DNA of 64,000 nucleotides from Nemertoderma westbladi (lineage: Eukaryota; Xenacoelomorpha; Nemertodermatida; Nemertodermatidae), in the NCBI GenBank assembly GCA_032718475.1, contig JAUCBJ010001300.1, positions 1 to 64,000 on the forward strand, in the 5' to 3' direction. The notes beneath the pieces are model-generated. The model was not told the origin of the DNA. It was given only the letters and a program-made list of their open reading frames with translations, and made no database searches. The stretch's first letter is position 1, and each line of letters starts with the position of its first letter. Positions 10,963 to 21,655 of the stretch are shown here, piece after piece. Position numbers and translations under genes: made by a program.

Positions 10963-13900
10963 TTAATGTCCCTTCAACCCGAAGGCTGCCCTCAGACACA
11001 CCTCGGCCTCCACTTTGTGCACGACGCCGATGCCGACGGCCGACGCGGCCAACTCGGCGCGTCCGACGTACCCCAGACGGATACCCACATTGTTGGCGAA
11101 CCGGGGTGCCACGAACTGCCAGACCCCCTGGTTGCGGTGCTCCTCCTGGGCCCAGACGAACTCCCGAGCCGCTGGGTACCCCGCGAGGACCCGTTGCAAC
11201 GCCGCCGTCGGGAACGGACACAACTCCTCCACGCGGATCACCGCCGACTCCGCACCGATCCGCGTCTCGCGACGCAACGCACCCAACGCGTAATAATGTT
11301 TCCCGCAAACAAATATTAAACGCTTAACTTTGCGACGCTCTAAAACAGCGGGATCGTCTAAAACCGGTTGAAACGAAGTCCCCGGGGCGAGATCCGCGAG
11401 CGGACTTCCGGCTTCCGGAAGTCGGATTAGAACCTTCGGCGCCATGACGACCAGCGGTTTACGGAAGTTTCTCATCATCTGACGACGTAGGAGATGGAAG
11501 TATTGCGCCGGGGTTGTGGGGTTGGCGACGAACCAGTTTACCGAATCCCCGTCAATGCCGCACTCCCGACTGTCGGACATCTGTAGGAATCGTTCGACCC
11601 GACACGACGAGTGGTCCGGACCCGCTCCGTCCATACCGTGCGGCAGTAGCAGCACCAACCCGCTCTGCTGCAACCACTTCAGCTCGCCGCTCGCCACGTA
11701 GGTGTCCAGGATGATTTGCGCGCCGTTGAAGAAGTCGCCGAATTGGGCCTCCCAGATCGGCAGCACTTGAGGACTCTCGATCGAGATTCCGTACTCGAAA
11801 CCCAAAACCGCCTCCTCCGAGAGAGTCGAGTTGCAAACCTGGAAAGAAAGTAACTTATTATAATAATTAATGACGAAATTTATGTCACGAAATAATAATT
11901 GTTGAATTATCCCTATCTCAATCATAATTTTAGCCATAATAATATTAGGCTAAAATAAAATATAACGAACCCTAACGCAAAGTAACTCAACTACTATAAC
12001 TGGTTGTTACAGAACATGGATTATTGTTTTGGTTTTTAACTTTATTATTTAGTTACCGCTTACCGGCGCCTTTCCATTAATTACCAATATACCAATTTAA
12101 ACATTATCGCCAAATTAAATTCCAATGTTATACTAATAATCGTTGGTAGTGGAGGGGATAGCGGTTGGGTAACTTAGAATAACGTGCTACTGTTACCTGC
12201 TCCTTTGCCTTTCACTTAATTAATAATTGAACAATAAGTAGAGATATCATATGGCATCGCAAAATAATATGATGATTTGTAATTTGTGTAAATTAAAAAG
12301 CATTAATTTAAATCAAGTTAGTTTTTGACTAAATAAAGTTTTACAGCAAAGTGTTTTTATTTAAGAATAAACAATTAGAATAACTAAAAAAGGCATTGAA
12401 AATAAAATACAATAAAACTACCGCCGTCGTCGGTTCTAAATTAACATTTTCTTTATTAAAAATAAAAGCAAATATTCATATCCATTCACTTGACAAATAA
12501 TAAGATCATTACTAATATAACCGACCTCCAGGAATCCCTTCTGTTTGTCCACGATATCGTTGAGAGGAACGATAATCTCATCCGTCTCCTGGTCCACTAA
12601 CATCGCGTGTCGATGACTAAACGTGCCTCTTCCGACGTCCTGACCGCTTAGACGCACGTCGAACCCCTGAACCAACAACGAGCCGACAGCCAACGCCTCG
12701 GCGGTCGCCCAATCGATCCGCCCCGCTCGCAGCTGCTCCACGCGCCCGTCGCAATGAGCGCGACCCACCCGTGGGTGCAGGTTGAACCCCGTGGGCGTCG
12801 CCACAGAACGTCCGCCTATAAACCGCAACGCCTCAACCGGGAACCCAGAATCCCATTGGGTGACTTCGGATCCCGGCTGAACCAACCCGAACCATTGTTT
12901 ATCCAAATAGAATGCCGGACGTTTATAGGAATCTAAACCCTTTAATTTATCATTTAATTCATTAGAGAAACTCTCGTCAATGTCATTAACCTCTTCTACA
13001 GATATAATATTTTCTTTTATTAACTTCTCGGCGTAGGAATCCGGTATAGACTTTCTATTATCGATGACGGAATACATTATGGGTTGGGTTATTCGTGGGT
13101 CGTCGATTTCGTTATGACCCCATCTCCGGAAGCAGACAAGGTCTACAATAACGTCTTTACGGAATGCGTTACGGTAGGCGAGCGCCAGTCTGGTAGCCAT
13201 GACAACCTCCTCGGGACATGCGCCGTTCACGTGTATAACCGGACAGCCCGTGATCTTACCGAAGTCGCTCGCGTACCGCGATGAGCGGCCGTAATCGCGT
13301 TCAGTTGTGAAACCCAATTGGTTGTTAACTATAAGATGTACGGAGCCCTCCACACTGTAATGCGGAACGGTGGCCATGGATACTAGTTCCGCGATTACTC
13401 CCTGGGCGGAACATGCGGCGTCCCCGTGTACCTGTACGGGGAGCACTACATCTCCCTCCTGCTCTCGGGAGCAAAGGGAATAAGGACCCAGACGTAACGA
13501 ACGCAATCTACCGCGAGTCTTACCTATTATAACTGGGTTGTTGGCCTCTAGATGTGAGGGATTCGGTATCATAGAGACGTGAACCGATCTGTCACCCACA
13601 GGAATGTCTACAGACGTGTACAGATGGGTGAGGATATCCCCGGAGCAACCAGCCCCTTCAGGGAACTCAGGAAGTCCTCTCATCTTTTGGAACATGACCT
13701 CGACCGGGAAATTAAGGAGAACGGCCATAAGAGATAACCTTCCTCTATGAGGGATACAAAATAAAACTTGGTTTATATTATATTCGCTAACGCTGTTAAA
13801 AATCTCATTGAAAACTACTAACATACTTTCGGCCCCCTCACCCCCGTAACGCTTTATCGTTGAAAATTTACTGCCTAAAAAACGTTCGAAAGTTTGCGAC

Positions 13901-14439
13901 TTTAGAAGATGGCGGCACAACTCTAGTTTACGATCTCGGAGTAACCCGGCAAATCTTAGAGTTTCGAAGTGTTCTGCAAACCATCTTCGTTCGAAATCGT
14001 CGGCAATATAGTGGAATTCTACGCCGATATTCGAAGAATAAGTTTCTTGTAAAAACTCAGTAATTTCTCTTAAACTCGACTCATTTCTACCCATTGATAG
14101 AATTCCTTTTAGGCAATACTGTCTCTCAGTTAAACCGTAGAAGTCCGGGGTTAATAACAGAAGATCGTCGTATTTAGTTAAATTCAAAGGATCCGTTTTA
14201 GCAATACGGTGTCCGTGTTCTCTGAATGCCGTTACATATCGCAACAAATTCGCATTGTCGTTGCAATTCCGTAAGTCGTCCGGGTTGGCCGGCAATGGAT
14301 CTGTGTTGCGCGCGTTGTCCGAATGAGGTTTATAACCAAATACCCCATGCTTTGTGTGGTAAAATGTTTCAACTATAAACTTTCTAGAGTTGCGTTTATT
14401 ATTCCGTAATCCAAGTCGTAGTGAACAGCAACGGATCAT
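10963..14439 (-). CDS. DHTKD1: 2-oxoadipate dehydrogenase E1 component, mitochondrial
   Basis: Two exons, 14439-12526 and 11838-10963, join in frame to about 929 residues, close to the usual length of the family. The E1 subunit uses thiamine diphosphate to decarboxylate 2-oxoadipate to glutaryl-CoA in lysine, hydroxylysine and tryptophan breakdown in the mitochondrial matrix. The N-terminus ([16 protein letters not shown]) is basic and fits a mitochondrial presequence. Visible family motifs are [78 protein letters not shown] and, in exon 2, [25 protein letters not shown] and [14 protein letters not shown]. The join [19 protein letters not shown] decides the splice sites (GAG|GTCGGT donor, TTTCCAG|GTTTGC acceptor, phase 0). 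It resembles OGDH but lacks the long OGDH N-terminus and matches DHTKD1 in its C-terminal half. The coding sequence looks intact. It has only two exons, few for an animal. Confidence 0.95.
11839..12525 (-). other. Intron of DHTKD1
   Basis: 687-base GT-AG intron. The donor reads GTCGGT and the acceptor TTTCTTTCCAG with a pyrimidine tract. The AT-rich content contrasts with the GC-rich 3' exon. Confidence 0.85.
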
Positions 14440-17400
14440 CGTAGTGTATTGCAGTATTGAGCGATAACTATAAAGGTACCGGTACCGGTAGATATAACAT
14501 TTTCACAACAGTAAATTAAATTAAAGATAGCAGCTACTACAGTACTACTCAATAATGCTCTGCTCATATTGTCATAAAGCTTTAAAACCGTTACAAACAG
14601 ATACAAAAATGGCATAAAAAAAGTTATTTACATTACCGGTACAGGATTATTAAGAATTAATACCGGACACACAACACCAGACATAATTCTGTAATTATAC
14701 TTTAAATCAAATACAGGAATACTGAAATAGGGAATCTGGGAATGCCAGTCTGCTAATTATTCGTAATTCGTAAACAGAATGCAGAATGATGAATTTCTAA
14801 CAGTCAAGAATCAGTAGGCTTATATAGTACAGTAGTATCTATATCTACTGATCTATCAGTCCATATTATAGTATCTATATCTCCTATTTAATTCAAATTC
14901 CCCACCACTTACTTATTTAATTCAAATTCCCCACCACTTACTTGTTAGACAGATCGAAGTATAAATCGTCAGACCTGACTGCCTGACAGGTTGCCCAATG
15001 AAGAAAGTCTCAATATCGCCTATGAAGTTATACATTTTTGATATCATTTATTGTTTTGATTATAAAAGCCCGCCTCCAAGCCTCTGAGTTAAAATAGTGG
15101 AATTAAATTAATTAATTAAAAACTGTGATTCAAGCATTAAAATTAGCAGAGAAATGAGCTTTTGTGATTGGAAAAATCAGTGCCATGGATTTAAACTCCA
15201 TTCCTCCTATAAAGGTCGAAAGGTGGCCGTTTACTGATGTGATGATGATGAACTAAAAATATCAGACGCATGTTGGCGACAATGGCAGGACGTGGGGCGA
15301 GACACGTAGTCGGCGATCCTTGGCATACGGTTCATATAGGGCAAATGGGGCATGGCCGTCTGTCTGGTAATGTTTGAACGCGAATTTATCAACATCGCAG
15401 GTTCGGAATTGAACCAAACTTAGTGGGAACTGTAAGTAGTAGAGGGAAAGTTTAGAAAATTTATAAAGTTTGGTGAAAAATCATTGAGCCTGACGTCAGC
15501 TACGACAGATAATGTGGTTTTTAGAGAATGTTAAATTTCTCGCGGGAACACCTCATTTTCCAGAGCTGAAATTGTGGTTGCTAGAATCCTAAAGTCTATC
15601 TCTTACGAAATTGAAAAGTTAAGACAATTAATTGGGGATCCGCTATCGACTCCGAAGTAATGACATAGGCCTACCCGGTACGGTACTGCTGTACTGAATA
15701 AGTACGAAATTGCAGAATAATAATTTGACACCACCTAGCGGATTAATATATAATTGTATATCGATCGTATACATTTTATAGCATGGGGTATGATGGGGTC
15801 CGAGCCCCGAAGTTGGCGGAGCCTTTGCGAACTGAAGCTATCTCTTACGTGTGTAGGTCAGTTATAATGGCAAATAGTTCATTCAATATTGGTACTGTAT
15901 GTCATCATCGTCGCTACGATTTTGACTTACTTCCAACTTCGTCGGATTTAAAGCTGTCGAGTCGAAAATTAGTAGGCATCAATAAGACCATAATTTTAGT
16001 TTTTTAGGGACTTTCAGAAAACGCCGGAGGGCTACATGTCTAAACATGAAATATCCTCACATTTTTTGCTTTAAACCCGTTCTAGCTGAAACCTGGCATA
16101 TTTGTACTCATCCGTCTGCAGTTATCTTAAGTCTGCCGCTAGAGAGCGAAATATCTCAAAGCGCAATCATTGATTTACCTGAAACGTACTTGTCAGATAT
16201 GGGCTAGAACACGTCCGGTGTGTTTGCCAGGCTAGGAATTAGTCCAACCAGGTCCACCTCACCACTAATCCAGCAAAGTTTAATTCTATAGGATATGCAA
16301 GTGTTAGGACCCAGAGTAATAAGAGAGCTTGCTTGTTGTTTATCTCGCAAAATGATTGGCTGAGTATTTAATGGAGATTATTTAGAATAAATATAGCTAA
16401 ATCATTTTGTTGAGACATCGACATGGTTAATTAATATTTCAGTATCAATACTAAAACGGCATAACGTAAGTTATAATAATATTTCTTGCAAATTGGGTCG
16501 CCTCCACGCTTAAAATATATTACTTTTAAAACAACTTTCCCCTCTTAAATACCGATTTTGTGATAGAATTGCTCAATTTTAATTTCTATCTCATAACTGA
16601 GCCTCGTGCTGCGCGAAGGCCCCACGAACGTGTAAGTAGTATGTGACTGCTAACAGACCATGGCTAGGACAGCCACGCGTCAATAATATTTATAGTGTGC
16701 GAATGGGTTAAACGACAAAATCATAAGTAAAATCTTAAGTTAACTAGAATCAATCGATTTAGCTTATCGAGCCTTAACCCCATCATTACAGGTAGAGGTA
16801 AGATGAAGGTCAATTAGACTAATTTCTCGAATAATCTATTATTAGTTGTAGTTCCACAACCTATTTAACACATTTTATTGCACAGTTATAAAATATCTTT
16901 GTTTTCTGTGACTTCCCGGTAAGAAACAGCTGATATACGTGAGTTCTTTCTAACATTGCATGTTCTTGTCACTTAATTCTTGGGCATATTTTCCCATTAA
17001 AATTATTTTGGTGCAAAATATTTATTTTCTAAAATATTACAGGTAGGCTATTTGAACTGATAATGTATCTGTAAAAATAATAATAAAATAATGAGTCCGT
17101 TTTTTATTAAAAAAAATTATCTCAAAATTTAATATTAACATATGCTTACTGCTTACTTAATAATATAATAGCTATTTAGCTAAATTAATACAAAAATAAT
17201 ATGTAAGATTAACCGGTATTCTTACTTATGAATAATGGAGATAGGGGAGGGACACTTGATACTTGAATTGACGCAATTGAATTTGAACACAGACCAGGGG
17301 GATATGGACGGAAACAACAATTCATTACGAGCAAAATTAAACTGTAACCTGCGGGATTGTCTTTCGTTTATTGTTTTTGTTAGAATAACATGCCATTGTC

Positions 17401-17563
17401 ACTTGCACACTATGTTTATTTATTATTTACTTTGATTTATTACTTATAATATTTAACAATGTTAATTCGCCGAGACGATTTATTATTGCCCCCCCCCCCC
17501 CTCCCTATCTCCAAGTTTCACTTATAAATTCGATTATCACAATACCAACAGGCTACATGAAAA
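14440..17563. other. Intergenic DNA between DHTKD1 and the TAF1C-like gene
   Basis: No convincing coding region on either strand. It includes a short local duplication of TTATTTAATTCAAATTCCCC (about 14885-14940). A dispersed repeat fragment at 16555-16632 (ending GCGAAGGCCCCACGAACGTG) recurs at 41985-42062. A C-run lies at about 17490-17501. The frames at 15783-16007 and 17235-17435 have no motifs and look random. Confidence 0.6.
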
Positions 17564-19225
17564 CTACTCGACTAATTCCCGCTGTTTCCAAACATCGCTC
17601 ATTTTACAATCAACCTCGTCGTCTTCTTCTCCATCAGATAGGATACATTCCGGAAGATCCACTGTATCAGCTGCCGGACACTGAGGTCGTTCGACGGATA
17701 TTCCAACGACTTCCTTATCTCTTAGAATAGGACAAAGAAACGCACTGTTTTCTAAAGTCCATTTAGTAAAATTAATCCTACAATTCTTGTGAGTTTGCAA
17801 GGAATTTATATTATCTACAACATCTATTTGTACAAAATCATTGAGTAATTCTTGTGCTGATTGAGACGGTAATAAATCACTTTGGTAAACCTGGTTAGGT
17901 CCATCCATATCATTGTCACTTCGAATAAAGTTCTGACAGAATATATCACCGTAATTAGTTAACTGCAAAGCGGCTAAACCGTGATCGTGATTAGCTAAAG
18001 CAACTCCAGCTACATCCGAATTAAACGCATCAACATCCGCTTCCGCACCAAACATAGACCTAACCAATACACCCGTATCCTCTACAGATCTGATTCTCCA
18101 TGGAGGAGTTGAACACTGGATGAAACCGCCAATAGAAACCGTTGATGCAACACATTCACTGCAGTCGTAAACGAGAACAGTATGTTGTAGATCGTCATGA
18201 TCTCCACATGAAGTGGCTATGCCAGCTGGGAAATGTTGTAGGTGGTGATGAGACGTTAACAGAGAGTAATCCGGTCTGCGTTCGTCGATAAACACCAACG
18301 AATGATCGGTTGCAATCAGATGTAACGGGGTGGATGCGACCGACCACAGTCGGCAAGTTCGGATCAACTCGGCATCGAATCCACGGGAACTCGTGTCGTA
18401 GAGGTCGGATCTATATCGTCCGACACGAGTGTCGTACAGAGAGAGAGTCTGCTGGTTGTAGAGAGCTAGCATGGTGGGGTTGCGGGATTGATATACGTTG
18501 GTGCGATCGGTGGAACTAATGAGTATTTTAGTAGATCGATGTGGCTCCCATACGGAGACCGTGGTTCCCCCGCTCTCTAAAGCAGTGCAGTAAGTTATCT
18601 CGGTTCCTAAAAGGTGGTTCCAATCGAGACTAATGATCTGGTTGTTTTCAACGATATTTATCGGAGGGATAGACAACTCTTTACGATCTAAAGCGTAAGA
18701 GCAAATGTTTATCGAACTTTCCTTACAGTTGGGAACTCTAGAAACACATGCGATTTCCATTACATTGTCGGAAAAATGGTTGTAACTTCTTATCTCTTCT
18801 ATTGATCCTTTAAATTCGTATAAATTATGTAACTCAATTAAACGATAAGGAACATCTGAAGAAGTACATTCCTCTTTTAATATTCCAATAGTTAAATTTT
18901 TACTGTTGGCCCCATTCGTAAACGCGAGTAATAACTGGTGATTCGGTAGCCTTTCTGAACACAGCCGCTGTCGACCCGACAATGTATCGGATTCATCATC
19001 GAGTTTATTCTCATATTTTCGTTTATTAATGAGAGCGCGGCGTACTCGTCTCGGATAAGATCCTTTGTGTATAGGTAAGGAGTTCCCTGTCGCCACGAGA
19101 CCAGTGGAAATCTGCCCCCTAGATATACCGTCGCCATACAGATGAATGCAGCTTGTAAAACCGTGGAAAATCGTAGGGAATCTACCGATATCTCTAGGCA
19201 TGCGCGGTAAACCCATTGGTGTCAT
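17564..19225 (-). CDS. TAF1C: TATA-box-binding protein-associated factor, RNA polymerase I subunit C-like
   Basis: A single 553-codon open frame. Members of this family are part of SL1, the TBP complex that recruits RNA polymerase I to rDNA promoters in the nucleolus. The middle has the irregular beta-propeller-like repeats typical of TAF1C: NPTMLALYNQQTLSLYDTRV (about residue 250), HLIATDHSLVFIDERRPDYS (about 305) and LAALQLTNYGDIFCQNF (about 425). The C-terminus is acidic (LSDGEEDDEVDC). Vertebrate TAF1C is longer, so this may be a short form, or N- or C-terminal exons may be missed. The Met at 19225 is simply the first in the frame. The assignment rests on the propeller motifs and overall pattern; another WD-like nuclear protein is the alternative. 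It is on the same strand as SMIM12, about 420 bases downstream of it. Confidence 0.65.
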   Translation of the reverse strand: MTPMGLPRMPRDIGRFPTIFHGFTSCIHLYGDGISRGQISTGLVATGNSLPIHKGSYPRRVRRALINKRKYENKLDDESDTLSGRQRLCSERLPNHQLLLAFTNGANSKNLTIGILKEECTSSDVPYRLIELHNLYEFKGSIEEIRSYNHFSDNVMEIACVSRVPNCKESSINICSYALDRKELSIPPINIVENNQIISLDWNHLLGTEITYCTALESGGTTVSVWEPHRSTKILISSTDRTNVYQSRNPTMLALYNQQTLSLYDTRVGRYRSDLYDTSSRGFDAELIRTCRLWSVASTPLHLIATDHSLVFIDERRPDYSLLTSHHHLQHFPAGIATSCGDHDDLQHTVLVYDCSECVASTVSIGGFIQCSTPPWRIRSVEDTGVLVRSMFGAEADVDAFNSDVAGVALANHDHGLAALQLTNYGDIFCQNFIRSDNDMDGPNQVYQSDLLPSQSAQELLNDFVQIDVVDNINSLQTHKNCRINFTKWTLENSAFLCPILRDKEVVGISVERPQCPAADTVDLPECILSDGEEDDEVDCKMSDVWKQRELVE

Positions 19226-19645
19226 TATAAATAATTAAATAGACTGAACTGCACGATGTCCACACTCTAGGCTAATCCGGATAATAAATATATTTTATTT
19301 TATGGCTATATTTTCATATATTTAATAGGGCCCTACTGCCCTATTCACAATTGGCTGTCGAAATTCCCAGTTTACAAAAATAACCTTCCCATATTCCCAA
19401 GATCAATAACCTCCGACCGAATAATAAAAAAATTAATCAATAACTCGCAATTGACTGATTGAATAGAATAGTTTAACTTTAGTTGGTGATTTAGATTCAC
19501 ACCACGTCAGTCATTTATAAATTATTAAATTCATATTTCCTTTCAAGAAAGTAGGACCTGGCTGCCTGGTGAATGACTTAGGCCCCTCTATCAGATTGGT
19601 TAGATCTGTAGATGTGAGACAGTCGGAATGACAATGCCAGCAATG

Positions 19646-19969
19646 TTACGCTAATCTTTTCCACCAAGGTTGTGCCTCGCTATTTTCTTTCATGTACTGG
19701 GGCCGGTTTAAATCAAATATATCTTTTGGTTTGTTTATCTTTGCCTGATCTATCAAACCAAAGCGGTCATCTTCCCCAACTTGTTCCGCTAAATGTCGAT
19801 CTTCTCTCTCTTCCACTATAGTTTTCCGCTTCCAGGGTTGGTCCTTGTTGCCTCCAATAAAGTTTTCCAAATTGTAACCAACGAACCCAACAACTACTGC
19901 CACTGGTAGGATAACATAACGGCGACCAAATTTAAATAATACTGGTATCCAGGGACCCATATTAACCAA
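19646..19969 (-). CDS. SMIM12: Small integral membrane protein 12
   Basis: 107 codons in one exon. The N-terminal segment (about residues 16-37, RRYVILPVAVVVGFVGYNLE) is a single membrane helix followed by a conserved charged patch: NFIGG, then EEREDRHL near residue 53, and a DLNRP motif near residue 88. This order matches the SMIM12 family, which in vertebrates is about 92 residues. Here the C-terminus is longer by a tail rich in Trp and Glu. The molecular role of SMIM12 is not known to me beyond being a conserved small membrane protein. The start is the first Met (MVNMG); the second Met, three codons on, would also fit. Confidence 0.85.
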   Translation of the reverse strand: MVNMGPWIPVLFKFGRRYVILPVAVVVGFVGYNLENFIGGNKDQPWKRKTIVEEREDRHLAEQVGEDDRFGLIDQAKINKPKDIFDLNRPQYMKENSEAQPWWKRLA

Positions 19970-21156
19970 ATAGTAGACTAAATTAGGCCTACCGAATTAC
20001 AATAATCTGAACAACCTACCGGTGTACTGGTGTATCACAGGTCACGGATCGACGGATCTACCAATGCTGACTACTGTTGTACTACTACGACTGTACATTG
20101 TACAGTTTGTTCTTTGTTGTATGACACAGTTGTATTATGATCAATGACTACCGGTACATTACCCATTACGATCAATCTAACGCTAACCAATATCACTATA
20201 GTATAGTATAGTATAGTAGTATAGTAGTCCATGGTAGTATAGTAGTAGTAGTATAGTAGTAGTAGTATAGTAGTCCTTGGTTTTTTACACTTGAGAAATA
20301 GTGCGTTGTGATAAAGGTGTAGGCCTACGTACTACTATGTATTGTACTATGTAGGGAGGGGTAGGCCTACTGGAGTACGCCTTGGTTTGGTTGTGATTGC
20401 GATTGACTGCACATTCGAGTTGAGAGGTATCATTGCATCGTATCGAGAGGTATCATTGAATCTAGAGGTGAGGTATTATTGCATCGAGAGGTATCATTCT
20501 GCATTCTGTCATTTCATCAAGAGGTATCATTGCATCGAGTCGAGAGGTAGGCCTATCATTCTGTCATTGCATTGCATTGTAGCATTGCTGGATGTGGAAT
20601 GGAAGTTACTCAGTCAGTCAGTTCAGCAGTTTTCAAAGGCAGAAAGGATTGAAGACCCGCCTAGCTGGAGACTAAGTATATGCTCATTAGAAAAATTATA
20701 CGGTTTTGTGGAGGACCTTTCACCTTTAGGCGGATTTCCTGCGCCTGCGGTAGCAATTCGCCACAGATTCTCACTCTCACAGCTCACTACGTACATGCAG
20801 ACATGGCGATGGCTGCCTGGCTGCATCATGCATCAGTGCATGAGTAGAAGTGCGAGTTCCTTTACTGATGAAAGTTCCGCACCTGAGTCTGTGAGTTGAG
20901 TCGTTCTCAGTGTCGAGACAAGTGCTGAAGTGGCCCTCCTACCAGCATACTCTTACTTTGCCTCTTACAGTATTACATAGGCCTACTCATTTAAACAAAA
21001 TCCCTGAGAAAACATTGAGAATCAACAGCCAATACTGCAATAGCAGAATAGGTCTAACAGACTGTTGAATAGCCTAGCAGCCTAGGCCTATACACTATCT
21101 GACTGTAGCCTACAGAACAGATACTGGCTGACTGGGTAGGTACAAAGGACTACTCT
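19970..21156. other. Intergenic DNA with microsatellite and short irregular repeats
   Basis: 20195-20280 is a TAG/TATAGTAG microsatellite. 20425-20590 has several irregular copies of GAGAGGTATCATTGCATC. The open frame at 20342-20899 crosses these and has no motifs. I see no gene. The words TAGGCCTA and GGCCTA recur (20320, 20362, 20550, 20980, 21083). Confidence 0.6.
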
Positions 21157-21162
21157 GCTACA

Positions 21163-21655
21163 TACCGAAGCCCAAAGTGGCCAGACAAACACACACACAT
21201 CATTTTTCATTTTATGGGGGTTGGGGTATGTTTGTGGTTGTCCAGTTGTGTGTGTGGTTGTCCAGTTGTGTGTGTGGTTGTCCAGTTGTGTGTGTGGTTG
21301 TCCAGCTGTGTGTGTGGTTGTCCAGTTGTGTGTGTGGTTGTCCAGTTGTGTGTGTGGTTGTCCAGTTGTGTGTGTGGTTGTCCAGTTGTGTGTGTAGTTG
21401 TCCAGTTGTGTGTGTGGTTGTCCAGTTGTGTGTGTGGTTGTCCAGTTGTGTGTGTAGTTGTCCAGTTGTGTGTGTGGTTGTCCAGCTATTTACTGGTCAA
21501 CCACACACACACACACACTACTGCACTAAGTGCTCCAAATAGGCCAACCATTCAGCCATTCATTGGTTCGATTTTGACATTTTGATATTGTTATTAGTAG
21601 GGGGAAATTTGAAATTTAATGAAATTCTATCAACCTATTGTTGATATTGCTGACT
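21163..21655 (+). repeat. Left terminal inverted repeat of the transposon, with internal minisatellite
   Basis: Inverted match to 26602-27069. It has three parts: an outer 70 bases (GAAGCCCAAAGTGGCCAGAC, then CATCATTTTTCATTTTATGG), a 20-bp minisatellite (unit GGTTGTCCAGTTGTGTGTGT, about 12-13 units, 21233-21485), and an inner 165 bases (CACTAAGTGCTCCAAA, ATTGGTTCGATTTTGACA, GGGGGAAATTTGAAATTTAA). The repeat ends just inside the first open frame of the HECT gene. The target duplication lies at 21157-21162. Confidence 0.93.

Noticed and set aside
10966-11714. Several plus-strand frames opposite DHTKD1 exon 2
   Set aside because: Antisense shadows of the GC-rich exon; the minus strand has full family motifs.
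21177-21585. Cys/Val-rich repeat frames in the left inverted repeat, and the same at 26653-27055
   Set aside because: They arise from the 20-bp minisatellite; both strands are open and there are no domain features.
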